The notes below the pieces were generated by a model. The model had not been told where the DNA came from. It saw only the letters and a program-made list of their open reading frames with translations, and made no database searches. A stretch of DNA of 64,000 nucleotides from Trochalopteron elliotii. Its lineage: Eukaryota; Chordata; Aves; Passeriformes; Leiothrichidae. The position numbers and the translations under genes were made by a program. The number at the start of each line of letters is the position of its first letter. Positions within the stretch are counted from its first letter, which is position 1. This document shows positions 12,372 to 23,700 of the stretch, piece by piece. Location: contig JANPWX010000027.1 in assembly GCA_024734555.1 (NCBI GenBank), positions 1,189,763-1,253,762 on the forward strand, in the 5' to 3' direction.

Positions 12372-13262
12372 ATGGCCACAGCAAACGACAGGGCTGTCCT
12401 GCAGACCATCTTTAACCCCAGCACCCCTTTTGGGGATATCCCAGGGTTGGATGAAGAGGAGGAGGATGTCCAGGATGAAGGTGAGTGATGCTGCACCAGG
12501 TTCTTGCTGGAATTGCCAGCAGGGTCCCCACGGGGCAAGCAGGTGGACAGGGAAGGGGGTTCTGCAGGCTGGGAGCAGTGCCTGCTTGAGGCTGGACATC
12601 AGCACTCTGCCCTGTGTCTGTCCCCTTCCCCGGGACAGGGAATGTAGGGTGGCAGTGGGCCCTGTGGGTTGTCCTGCTGCCTCCACTTTCTAGTCAAGGT
12701 CTCCCATTTACCCTGCAGTAGTGGAAGCTTTTCCGTTGGAGCTGCTGGATCAAGTCCGGGAGCTGGAGCTGCAGGGGGTTTCTGCGGCTGAGTCAGGAGA
12801 TATAAGCACGGCCCTGGAGCGGTTCAGTGAGGCCATTCGCCTGCTGCCTGAGCGCGCCTCTGGCTACAATAACCGGGCCCAAGCCCTACGCCTGCGCGGG
12901 GATGTGGCAGGTGAGCAGCACAGGTGCTGGAGCAAGTACCAGGGTGGTCTCCTGGTACCCCCAGCCCCCACCAATGGCTCCCCTCGTTGCCAGGTGCCCT
13001 GCAGGACCTGGACGCTGCCATACGCCTCAGCCGCGGCTGCGGGCGTGCCGCCTGCCAGAGCTTCGTGCAGCGCGGCCTCATCCACCGGCTGCAGGCGCGG
13101 GACGAGGATGCCCGGCGGGACTTCGAGCGCGCAGCGCGCTTGGGTAGCGCCTTCGCCCGACAGCAGCTCGTGCTTCTCAACCCCTACTCTGCGCTCTGCA
13201 ACCAGATGCTCTGCGAGATGCTCGGTCGGCTGCGCAACCCGGATGGCGCTGGAAGCGACTGA
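12372..13262 (+). CDS. TTC36: TTC36, tetratricopeptide repeat protein 36
   Basis: Three exons (12372-12480, 12719-12910, 12994-13262) join to 189 residues, the length I recall for human TTC36. The start [16 protein letters not shown] matches the conserved N terminus, followed by an acidic linker. Three TPR-type helical pairs follow: around [18 protein letters not shown], the [19 protein letters not shown] region, and [19 protein letters not shown]. The C terminus has [16 protein letters not shown]. All introns are GT-AG and both are phase 1. In mammals TTC36 (HBP21) is a small cytosolic adaptor, strong in liver and kidney, linked to stability of the tyrosine-catabolism enzyme HPD; that role is family knowledge and is not visible here. 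The gene is squeezed between the KMT2A 3' UTR and TMEM25. Confidence 0.95.
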
Positions 13263-13459
13263 GACGGGCAGGAGATGGGCCAGGCAGCGAGTGGGCTGGG
13301 TAGAGGCGTGCTCCTGAGCTGGGCCAGGCAGACACGTCCTGGCGGCCAGAAAAGGTCCACCTCAGGTGCCAGAGCTTCTGTTCCTCCTCCTGGCTAACAG
13401 CCAAAGACTGGAAAGTACCAAAGCACCTTGCTGTGTTTGTCTCGCTCTGCTCCATCCCG

Positions 13460-13465
13460 AATAAA
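13460..13465 (+). terminator. TTC36: TTC36 poly(A) signal AATAAA
   Basis: AATAAA lies 198 bases after the TTC36 stop, followed by a T/G-rich stretch (CTCTGCTTGTG), as expected for a cleavage element. Confidence 0.75.
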
Positions 13466-13989
13466 CCTCCCTCTGTTCCCAGCACCTGGGCTCTGCTTGT
13501 GACATTGCAGGCAATTGTGGTGGGATTCCCAAGCGTGCGCAGCCCCGGTGAGATGGGTGGCCCGGTGGGTGCAAACCAGGTCCCTCTTTGCGGAAGAGGG
13601 GAGATGGCAGGCACGGGGACGCGCACACCCTGTCCCGGCTAGGCAGTGTGGGGCCCCTGTCGCAAGCGGCAGGACTGACCCCGCGGCTGCGCGCAGCAAT
13701 CTCGCTCGGGGAAGGCGGTGACGGGAGCCCGGCGAGAGCGATGAATGCTCGCAGCGCTGCTGGGGCCCGCCCCTGCGCCGCATGCACTGCCCTGCGTGCC
13801 GGGGCCCGGGCGCAGAGCCGCACTGCAGACTGGGCTGGACACAGTAGCAGCAATGCTGCAGGTAAGGTGCAGCTGGGCCACATCCTCCGACCCTGCTGTG
13901 TACTGGAACACCGGGACCCAGCGTGGTGGACGCCGCCATGTCCCTGCTCTAGCTGCTTCTCTCCTAGCGCTGAGCACGGCTGATATAAC
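13466..13989 (+). promoter_or_regulatory. TMEM25: TMEM25 promoter and 5' UTR region
   Basis: This GC- and CpG-rich block sits between the TTC36 poly(A) signal and the TMEM25 start codon. A good donor (CAG/GTAAGG) ends a likely non-coding first exon at 13861. A pyrimidine-tract acceptor (CTCCTAG) at 13960-13966 begins the exon that carries the ATG. The transcription start cannot be placed. Confidence 0.5.
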
Positions 13990-15681
13990 ATGGGGTGTCC
14001 CAGGCGCTGGCCGGGGGCTGCCCTTGCCCTCCTGCTGCTACTGACGCTCAACCTCCTGGTGCTCTGCTTGGCAGGTGAGGCTGTGGTGGGGTCCGGTGCA
14101 TGACTCCGGGAGCAGGACCCCTGCCGCAGCTCTGATGTGCCGTGGGCTCTCTGGCAGCACTAGAGGAACTGGACCCCACCACAGACGAGAAGCCACGAGC
14201 AGTGTGCACCCTGCAGGAGGGGGAGGGTCGTATCTTCACCTGCTGGGTTCCCCGGCCAGTCCCCGGTGCCACACTGGCCTGGTACCTCAACGGCCAGAAA
14301 AAGGAAGTCAGCCTCTCAGCTGTGGACACTACCAGCATCCTCGCCCTCACCAGCCAGCGCTCTGACCACCAGCTCAACTGTTCCCTGACCAACCCGACCT
14401 CCAGTGAGACCTACAACACCTCCATCCTTCTCAATGTGCAGTGTAAGGTCTGCGGTGCCAGCCTGCTCCAGACTGGGGTGTGGGGAGGGCATGTGGGGCT
14501 CATATCCAGCTCAGGCAGGACCATAACCCACATCTATCACAGCCATAGCAGGGCAGCATCTCGTCAGTCCTGTGCAAACGAGCTAGACAAGTGCTCCTGG
14601 ACCGAGGCGAGACAAATCCTGCTCCTGGCTTTGTTGTCGCCATCCCTCCTGCCCATCTCACTGCCTGTTTTTTACCCAGATAAGCCAGAGATCCTGCGGA
14701 AAGGCACTCACTACCAGCAGGTTGAGGATGCTGGCCTTCTCCTGGTGCTCTTTGTGCTGGTGCAAGCCAACCCACCTCCCAGCATCACCTGGGTGGACCA
14801 GGATGGGCATGTGATGGCCAACACCTCCAAGTTTCTCCTGCGGGGTACCACAAGCTACCCAGGGCTGGCCAACCACTCGCTCCACATCCATCTCAGCTGC
14901 ACAGCTGGAAACCTCTCTGTCAGTGCAGCCAACAGTGTGGGCATTACCACTGCCTCCCTCCTGCCCACAGGTAACTGTTGAGGGGTGGGCATGGTACAAC
15001 GGCCCTGTGGAAGGGTGCTGAGGGATCTGCACTGCCCATGCAGGTCTGCTGGATGCCCATGTGGAGCTGCCTGTCCTGGGTGTTGCCATTGGAGTAGCCC
15101 TGGCCCTAGCTGCCCTGCTCAGCCTGGGCTTCTGTGCTGCCTGCCTGGCATGCCACTTGCCCAAGCTTGTGCGAGGTCCAGGGCAAGAAGAAGGGAACAG
15201 CCCACCCAGCCAGTGCTCCCACTGCAGCAGCTCTGAGCCCCCGCAGCCCCAGGGCACACGTCTGCCCCGCCAGACCCAGTCCCTGCCACCCAACCTGCGC
15301 CTCAGTGACCTTGCACAGGAAGATAGAGGTAAACCATGAAGTGCCAGTGCAGCGAGGTGTGGGGCCCCAGGTCCACCTGGGTGAGGGATAGACGTCCTGG
15401 CTCTCATCCTTTTGCTTCTCTGCAGCTTCCCCCAAGGATGCAAGAGCTGATGCTAGGGGAGAAGAAAGTGTCCTGCTGGGACCGGAAAACTCCCTGGTCC
15501 TCAGCAAACTTGGTAAGGGGAGCAGGTGGGCAAGCAGCCCCAAAACGTGTTGTGGGACATGGAGCTCCATGGCTGCCCCAACAGGCAATGGGTTCCTTGT
15601 CCTGCAGGTTTTGTCCAGCTCCCAAAGTCCGGGCGCATCTACAAAGTGCCCAGCATGAGCAGTGACGAGATCTGGCTGTGA
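13990..15681 (+). CDS. TMEM25: TMEM25, Ig-domain type I membrane protein
   Basis: Six coding exons (13990-14074, 14158-14442, 14680-14970, 15044-15328, 15426-15512, 15608-15681) join to 368 residues; human is 366 as I recall. Every intron is phase 1, typical of Ig-superfamily genes. The order is: a leucine-rich signal peptide (MGCPRRWPGAALALLLLL...), a first Ig-like domain in exon 2 with Cys and WYLNGQ, a second Ig-like domain in exon 3 with ITWVDQDG and a Cys, a transmembrane helix in exon 4 (GVAIGVALALAALLSLGFC), and a cytoplasmic tail ending SSDEIWL, which is the conserved end. Several NXS/T sequons occur in the ectodomain. Mammalian TMEM25 is a neuronal endosomal or plasma-membrane protein reported to control NMDA-receptor GluN2B turnover; here that is family knowledge only. 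Confidence 0.95.
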
Positions 15682-16095
15682 GCTGCAGTGTGGTGCCAGT
15701 GAGCCAGGGCTGCCCGGCACCAGGTACGTACCAGCCCCCGGAGCCGAGCGGCTGAGGGTGCCAGGAAGGCTGTGATGGGAAGTGAGAGCTAACCAGCCTC
15801 AGCTCTGTGGTGTGCCATGCTGTGCAATGCAGAACTTGGGAGCTGCGCTGTCAGCCAGGGCATGGTTTTATGTAGTCTATGAACTTTACCAATATTCTGT
15901 TATAATCAAAACGCATCAAAGCTGTTGATAGCCAGGCTCTAGCACTGCGATTCCTCCTGGGGTAAAGCCAAGCACCAGCTTTGCTTTAGCAGGTTTGTGA
16001 CTCGCTGCATGATCCTCTTTGCCCCTTTGCCTGCTGCTGTGGCAGATGGGCGGGAGGTCAGCGGAGCAAGGGTTGGGGAGAGCTGTCCCAACAGC

Positions 16096-16101
16096 AATAA
16101 A
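16096..16101 (+). terminator. TMEM25: TMEM25 poly(A) signal AATAAA
   Basis: AATAAA lies ~415 bases after the TMEM25 stop and is followed by a T/G-rich element (CTCTGTGGTG). It faces the convergent IFT46 signal ~240 bases away. Confidence 0.75.
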
Positions 16102-16138
16102 CTGAATTCAAGCATCTCTGTGGTGCCGCACAGGTTAT

Positions 16139-16253
16139 TTCTGCTTGACAGGAGCTAAGGGACTGTTCTCAATAGGAAAGGGGGTTCAATAATAANTTCT
16201 GCTTGACAGGAGCTAAGGGACTGTTCTCAATAGGAAAGGGGGTTCAATAATAA
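16139..16253. repeat. Perfect 57-bp direct duplication around a single N
   Basis: Bases 16139-16195 and 16197-16253 are identical, beginning TTCTGCTTGACAGG and ending TTCAATAATAA, and are separated by one N at 16196. This is the pattern of two overlapping contigs placed end to end without merging. It lies between two convergent 3' ends, so no coding exon is affected. Confidence 0.95.
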
Positions 16254-16333
16254 GAAGCAGAGGAGATTCAAGATCTCCAGGTCAGAGCTTGCAACACCCT
16301 GAGCAGATCTGAGTGTTGTGTCTGAGTGTGGAA

Positions 16334-16339
16334 TTTATT
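16334..16339 (-). terminator. IFT46: IFT46 poly(A) signal (minus strand)
   Basis: TTTATT on the + strand reads AATAAA on the - strand, ~315 bases past the IFT46 stop. The bases 16340-16654 are therefore the likely IFT46 3' UTR. An ATTAAA variant near 16429 is an alternative. Confidence 0.6.
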
Positions 16340-16654
16340 TCTGTTTGCTCCAGCCTTTGTAGTGTGTGCTCAAGGAGCCTCTGCTTTGCAGCACCTGTGG
16401 CATAGAGAGCCTGACACTGGGAAAGGCTGGTTTAATGCTGAACTCCTTGGGAACAAGTCAAAAATGGAGCCATTAGTCAGCTTCTGCAACAAATAGGCTG
16501 AGTCAAGCCTTACTCCCTAGCACAGAACAGCCTGACAATGTCTCTAAGACCAGAGAGGCTTCCAATTTGCTGTGTGATATCTCCCAACTTGCTCTGGGTA
16601 CACTTCAGTGTCCAGTGGCAGACGGTGATCCAGGTGAGGCTTTAATGTCAAGCA

Positions 16655-19600
16655 TCAATTAAAGCTCAACACCTCTGCCTCTGCTGCTTGTGAGGGTGGG
16701 TTGGATGGTGGGCTCCTGCCCTTCTGCCCATCAGCCAGGGGCTTGAAGTGCTGCAGAGAAAAGAACATGGTTCATGCAAAGATTTGACTCCCACTGCTCA
16801 CAGCACACACGTGCATCTGAACTGCACCAGCCACGTGGGCTCTGTGTGAGTTGTGTGCTCAGCAGTCAGCCCAAGGAGATGCATTCTGGCTTGTGCTGGC
16901 CTGCTGAACAATATGGCACCTCAGCCCGGAGCTCAGCCTAGCTCCCTGTGTCAGGCAGAGGCTCCAGGGAGAAGAACAGTTGAAAACACATTCTCTGGGG
17001 CCCACCAGCCCTTTGCACACTCCCACTGCCACCACGAAGCCAAATGTGAAGGGACCAGCTATGCAGTGCCGCTGGCTGGACGAGCAGCACCTGGGTGGAG
17101 CTGCATACCTGCGAGTTCTTGAACTCCAAGAAGAGGGAGAAGAGGACATGCAGAGGGTGGATCCGGCTCTTGTACACAGGGATGTCCAGAATGGCTGCGG
17201 GTGAGACCGGAAGCATGTGAGGGCACCTGGTCTGCACTGCCCCACACAGAGCATTGTCAAGAAGGGCTGAGCTCCCCACTGCCCACCATCACCTGTGGCT
17301 CCACGCACCAAAGACTGCAGACCCCTGTAGTACAAGAGCCCACCTCCCACTGAAGCAGCAGGGAACGATCCCGACTGTTCAGGGCTGAGCCTGCAGCTAA
17401 AGCTCTCTCACTGTCAGAGAGAGTTCCAGGCTAGCATCCCATTGAGTCAGCAGCATGGCCTCCCCAGCTCACCGCAGATCATGTCGATGTATTCCACAAG
17501 GTCACAGCTCATCTCTGCAGTCGGAAGACCCACCTGGAACAGATGGGGCTGTCAGACCTGCTCCCAGACCACAGAGGCCACTGGGGCAGCAGCTGAGAAT
17601 TCAAGTGTTGGGCTGCTCCCCAACTTCTGCCAAGGGCAGAGTCTTGAGGAGGAACAAGCCCGAGAGGACTGGGCTGTGGGATGGAGCAGGCACCCAGCTT
17701 TCACGGCAGATGGTTTCTAAGACCATGCGCTGAGCTAACTACCAGTCACCCAGACAATATACCTTTCCCAGGAGCTCCTCAAATTCTGGTGACCATTCCT
17801 GCATCAGGGTCTCGATGTCAGGCATTGGCCTGCCAGGGAAGAGAAGAACATCAACTTCAGGATCACACACAACCTTCCACTGCCAACATCAGGGCTCACC
17901 TGGAGTAATGGACTGTGGCAGGAGGTTTGCAGCGATGCAGTTCACTAATGCTTTCAATCCATTTCTCAATGGCTTTGGGGTTCTTTTCTGCATTCTCCAA
18001 ACTCTTCACTTTTATCTGCTGCTAAAAACACAAATATAAACCTGGAAGTGTTTCATGGTGTTTTGGGGCTTTTTGGGAAAACTGCATTCACTGCTGGTGA
18101 ACCAGGCCTTCTCTTTCCCAGCTGCACTTTACCAACAGATTTCTGCATGCAAAATGCCAACAAAAACTGGGTATGAACAACCAAAAGGAAATAAAGCATC
18201 ACCTGAAGTGAACAGACCCAGAGTCTGTATCAAGACCTGACTGAAGCAAGGCTCAGATCCACTGCAGTTTAAAATTACAGATCAAAGCAAAAGGTCTGGT
18301 TTTGCTGCTTTTGAAGTCAAGTTCTCAGTTGTAAGAGTAAAATGCCATGGTTTTACTCCAGGAAGTGTGCAGCAAGTGTGACCTCCCTCTCCCTGACTCA
18401 CTGTGATGTTGTGCTGCTTGGAGTTTTCTGTCAGCCAAAGAGAGAGCACAGTGGGATCTGACTGCTTGGTCGAGGGCTCATCCAGGACCAGCAGGCCAAG
18501 GTTGTCAGGCTTGCCATCGGGACGAGGAACCTGCAGGAAAACAGAGCCCTGTTCTCTGTGGAGTACAGGGCAGGTTTGTACAGGGCCTTCCTGTGGGGAC
18601 TCTCAGATGTGCATTCTAAGTACGGTGCTGCCTCAAAAGCACACAGTGTTGGAGAAGGAAAAACCCAGGCTTTACCCCAGGTTACCCAAGTGCTGTTTGA
18701 GAGGTGACCAAACCACCAGAGTAGTTTTCCAGGCCTCTGCCCATCACGTCTGACAGAGCAGGGACAGATCAGACCCCAGGTTGCATGGCCTGACTGCCTA
18801 CGTGCTCTGACCCTGCGTTCCGTTTTGGTTCGTGGGGCAGAACAGAGAGAGGAACCTGAAGAAACTGTACCTTTAGGAATGCATCGATGTCTCCAACAGC
18901 AGGAATAAAGTCTGGAATAAAAGGTTGCAGCTTGTGCTCAATCTCTATTGTTTTGGGAGTGTACCTGGAAAAAACCAACCCCACAGCATGGGTGATTAGG
19001 AACTGTGCTGCAATAATTGAAACAAAGGAGAGCCAAGAGCAGGCTAAAATCCTTCCACTCACCTCTTAATGTATTCAAAGAGATCTTTGATTTCGGAAGA
19101 CACTTGCAGGTAGTCAAAATCTGCTGGATTGAAATCACTAAAAAAAGGAAGAGAGTAGAGGGAAAAGATTAACATGTGGCAAGTTCTGTACAACAGAAAC
19201 CAGGCCCCAGTTGGGGCAGACAAATGTGGGAAGCTGAACTATCAGGCAACAAGTCCTCTCGGGAAAACACTTCTTGCACAGGGAAAGCATTATTGGGCCC
19301 TGTTTTGCTTTGAATCTGCTGGCCAATAAAAGCACCTGAGTGATGGATATCTGAGATCATTCAGTCCCACACAGGGCTGTCAAAAGGGGGCCAAGTGCTC
19401 TGCACAAAGGCAAGAAGAGGAGGGCAATTAGGGGTCAGCAATAGCTTTGAAGCTGAAAAAGATGGAAAAGGAGAAGAATTATGAGGATCTGAGTGGCATG
19501 TTTGAGATGGTCCCTCCCTTTTCTGGACTTCTCCTGCCAGCTCGGCCTGGCTTACACTTTGGATCATTCCAGCTGTGCCTTTCTTGGGCACAGCAAACAA

Positions 19601-20162
19601 GCCCGAGACTGGTTCACCACCTCACCCTGGAGCATCGGGGACGAGGAGGCAGGAGCTGCCTGTCCCACGATTCTGTTCACCCTCGTGGAATCGGGGGAAA
19701 CCGGTGGAGCCGACATGTCCCGAAAAGCACCCACCAGCCTCCGCCCCTGCCCCTCTGGCCAGGAACACCGCTCACCCCTCCAACGCGGCCTCGTGCTCCT
19801 CCGAGTCCTCCTCCGAGTCGCTCTCCGAGGAATCTTCCTCCGAGTCCTCATCGTCCTCGTCGTCATCCTCGCTGGAGGTGGCTGTGCCGGAGAGGTGTAC
19901 CGCTGCCTCCTCCTGGACGGGAGAACCGGGTCGCACGGCAATATCACCGAGTCCCACCGGGCCGTCCCGCCGCCCGCCGCGCTCGTACCTTCCCTCCGCC
20001 GCCGCGATCGCCGCTCCCGCGCTCGGCCGCTCCGACGGACTCCGCGGGGCGACGGGAGTCCCGCAGGCGGCCCGCGCCCCCCGCCCGCGGCGAGCGGGCT
20101 CCCGATTCAGCCTCAGGCAGCTCCAAGCTCTCGTCGTACGGCTGATTCTCCACCGGGCGGGG
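16655..20162 (-). CDS. IFT46: IFT46, intraflagellar transport protein 46 (first coding exon missing)
   Basis: Ten minus-strand exons join in phase: 20162-19989, 19912-19776, 19137-19063, 18964-18871, 18530-18402, 18021-17900, 17829-17763, 17533-17473, 17194-17109 and 16750-16655, giving 346 residues. The first visible exon has ENQPYDESLEL, known from the long vertebrate isoform. Next comes a very acidic Glu/Asp/Ser tract (exon 19912-19776), then the conserved core with PFIPDFIPAVGDIDAFLK, LDEPSTKQSDPTVLSLWL, EYIDMIC and YKSRIHPLHVLFSLF. The protein ends VLSFN. IFT46 is a core subunit of the IFT-B train and moves cargo such as outer dynein arms into cilia. No ATG fits upstream of 20162 in this exon, and an acceptor (GCGCAG) precedes it, so the initiator exon is probably in the N gap at 20322-20721. 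Exon limits in the GC-rich first two exons are less certain than the rest. Confidence 0.92.
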
Positions 20163-20728
20163 CTGCGCCAAGAGGCAAAGTCAGGGCCGGGGCAGCCCGG
20201 CATCCGCATCCACCGCCCGCCGTGTCCTGCCACGCTGTGTCCCGTGCTCTACCTCCGCCCGCTCCCCCGTGTCCCCTTCTGTCCCGCCGTATTCCTCGTG
20301 TCCCACCTCCGCCCGCCTCGCNNNNNNNNNNNNNNNNNNNNNNNNNNNNNNNNNNNNNNNNNNNNNNNNNNNNNNNNNNNNNNNNNNNNNNNNNNNNNNN
20401 NNNNNNNNNNNNNNNNNNNNNNNNNNNNNNNNNNNNNNNNNNNNNNNNNNNNNNNNNNNNNNNNNNNNNNNNNNNNNNNNNNNNNNNNNNNNNNNNNNNN
20501 NNNNNNNNNNNNNNNNNNNNNNNNNNNNNNNNNNNNNNNNNNNNNNNNNNNNNNNNNNNNNNNNNNNNNNNNNNNNNNNNNNNNNNNNNNNNNNNNNNNN
20601 NNNNNNNNNNNNNNNNNNNNNNNNNNNNNNNNNNNNNNNNNNNNNNNNNNNNNNNNNNNNNNNNNNNNNNNNNNNNNNNNNNNNNNNNNNNNNNNNNNNN
20701 NNNNNNNNNNNNNNNNNNNNNTGCCGCT
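20163..20728. promoter_or_regulatory. Bidirectional IFT46/ARCN1 CpG-island promoter with 400-N gap
   Basis: IFT46 runs left and ARCN1 runs right from this GC-rich block, whose centre is exactly 400 Ns (20322-20721). The missing sequence should hold the IFT46 start exon, both 5' UTRs and the shared promoter. Only seven bases of ARCN1 5' UTR are visible. The promoter role is inferred from head-to-head arrangement and CpG density. Confidence 0.7.
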
Positions 20729-23700
20729 ATGGTAAGGGAAGGACCTGTTCGCCGCGGGCAACGCGGGGCTCAGAGCAGCCCCGGGGCCCGCTCCGCCCGT
20801 CCGGCCTGTGCGCAGGCCGGCGCTGGATCGTGCGGCCTGGTGGGACGGAGCGCGGCGCTACCGCGCCTGGTCGGGCCGGGGCCCTTGGGGGCGGCGGGGA
20901 CGCGGCACCTTTTCTCTGGTGACTCGGAGCCACGGTGCCTCCTCAGCACGGCCTCCCGCCTGCTCTGAAGTGCGTTTGGGGTCTCGAGTGTAGCCGGGCT
21001 GGCGGTGCCCGCCTGTTCCCCCGTGCGACCCTGTGTCTCAAGGCTGGTCCGGCACCTTCTGTCCGTCGCGGCGGTGTTTGGGTCAGCACAGACCAGCAGA
21101 CGGCTCCGTCAGAGCTGAACTGTGCCCGAGGTGCGGCAGGGATCAGCGCTGCCGCGTTTGAGGGTTTTGGATCCTTTCTGTCAATAACAGCAGTTGGGGA
21201 TTTAAAAGATCTGAAGTGCAAAACAGAATTATGCTGACAGAGGTAGTTAACATCTGTGAGAGAGAAATAAACGGGAAGTGTGGGCAGACTGGGAGATGGA
21301 GAAAATGCAACTGGTGGATGCCTTACTGCCCTGTCGGTGTGATAACGATTGCGAGCTGCCTGAGAGTCATCCAAGGGCTGTGAGTGATAACCACGGCTTC
21401 GTTAACCTGGGTGTGCTGTGCATATGGCACTGGGGAGATGTTACATTTCACAGCGTTCCTGTGTGTAGTTGTAAGCTGGGACAGCTTGATGGAAAGAAAA
21501 GTCGATAACCTGGAGCCTCCCCCTAACGCTCCCAGGGGTTGTTATACCTCTGTCTGTGTGAAATCGGGAGTGATCGTTTGCCTGACAGAAGCAGGGAGAG
21601 CTCTCAGGATTATGTTGGGACAGAATGTGAAACGGAGAGAGAGAGCAAAAGCAGAGATATGTCTGCTCTTGACGTTGCTCATTGCCTCGTCACAGAGGAT
21701 GTTGTTAAAGGAAGGGTGTGCAGGTGAAGTGTGGTGGGAAGGGATGCTTTCTGGGAGGCCCTGCTCAGGTGCTGCTCTCCTGCAGGTGCTGTTGGCAGCC
21801 GCCGTGTGCACAAAGGCAGGGAAGGCCATCGTGTCCCGGCAGTTCGTGGAGATGACTCGCACCCGCATCGAGGGGCTGCTGGCGGCATTCCCAAAGCTGA
21901 TGAACACAGGGAAGCAGCACACCTTTGTGGAGACAGAGAGCGTGCGGTACGTCTACCAGCCCATGGAGAAGCTCTACATGGTGCTGATTACCACCAAAAA
22001 CAGCAACATCCTGGAAGACCTGGAAACACTGCGACTCTTCTCTAGAGTGGTAAGGACTCGTCCCTCAGTGGTGTGCTTGTAGCCCAGAACGGTGCTGTTG
22101 TGAGGCACAGGAACAGTGCGTGCTGAGGTGGCACAGGAACACTGCATCGTGCCTCCACTTGGTAGCTCTGTGTTCCACAGCTTCCTTTCCTGGCTGGGCA
22201 GAAAGCTCTGAACTTTTGGTGGTAGTTTTGAACTCCACATAAAAAAATCATCAGTCGTACTTCATTTGGTGAAGTTGACTGTAACTTAGCATTAAATATT
22301 CTTTGTACAGTGTGTGGTTGTTACAAGTGCAGTGCTGCTGTGCAAGGAACCTGAAGCAGCAAGTTTGAACCAAGAAGCAATGCATCTCCTTTGTCTTCAC
22401 ACGACCAAAGGATTTTCACTGGTCCCAACATGCAGTTGGTGTCCTTTGAGTTAGCGTTATGAGGAAGCTGAGAGGTTCTGTAAGGATTTTAATGTAGAAG
22501 AGCTAACAATGGCAAAACTTTGTCTTCTTTATTGACAATGTAATGGTACGAAGGGCAGTATAAAGGTGTGCTGGGCTTGGAAGGGTCTAGCACAGTTGTG
22601 ATCTCTGAGATGGTAGAAAGAAAGTGATTACACAGCACTGTTTGTAGGTACTCCTTTAAAATCTCCTCCCTTTCTAGATCCCTGAATATTGTCGAGCTCT
22701 GGAAGAGAATGAGATCTCAGAACACTGCTTCGACCTAATCTTTGCCTTTGATGAAATTGTTGCCCTGGGCTACCGTGAGAATGTAAATCTGGCACAAATT
22801 CGGACCTTCACTGAGATGGACTCACATGAGGAAAAGGTGTTTCGGGCAGTCAGAGAGGTGAGCAGGAACACCTGTAATCCTGACACAAGGTGCCCTGTCT
22901 GGGAAACACCACCTCTGCTATACAAGAGGTGTTCCTCCACTTTGGGGCGTCCATGCATTTATTTATCTTCTCTGAGGGCTAAATGCCCATGTCTTGTTTC
23001 TTTTTTCTTGGCCAGGGGCTTTTGTGCAACTGCACTTGGTTCCTGTGCAGGGTAGGGCTGAGGTTGCAAAGCTCCATCAGCCTCTTGTCTTCTCCTTCAG
23101 ACACAGGAACGTGAAGCAAAAGCTGAGATGCGCCGTAAAGCGAAGGAGTTGCAGCAGGCCAGGAGGGATGCAGAGAGACATGGCAAGAAGGCACCAGGGT
23201 TCGGGGGCTTCGGCAGCTCAGCCGTGTCTGGGGGCGTGACAGCAATGATCACAGAGACCATCATTGAGACTGACAAGCCCAAAGTGGCACCAGCTCCAGC
23301 CAGGTAGGGTGACATCAGGTGGCGGATGTTGGAGTCAGTGTTGGCTCAGGCCACGTGACCAGAGGATCTAATATGAGTTCCATTGCTGTCAGCTGACTTG
23401 GAGATTATTACACATTTTATTTAGGCCTTCGGGTCCCAGTAAAGCCTTGAAACTCGGTGCTAAAGGGAAGGAGGTGGATAACTTCGTGGACAAGCTGAAA
23501 TCGGAAGGAGAAAATATCATGACTTCTGTAGGCAAGCGCTCTGCAGAAGCAGCCAAAGTTCTCGCTCCTCCCATTAACATGGAGAGGTGAGTGCTGCCCT
23601 CGCTTTGGAAGCAGTCTCCTCACGGCTCTCCCTGCATGTGGCCTTGGGTGAGAGCGTCCCTGCTCTTCTTTGGCTTTTTCCTGTGTTTTCGTACCTTGTA

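Noticed and set aside
8163..12686. Many 60-220 residue frames on both strands in the KMT2A 3' UTR
   Set aside because: They overlap each other, lack splice or protein support and lie in a UTR conserved as non-coding sequence.
21384..21785. Upstream extension of ARCN1 exon 2
   Set aside because: The open frame crosses a clear acceptor (TCCTGCAG/GTGCTG), and the conserved protein starts M plus [10 protein letters not shown].
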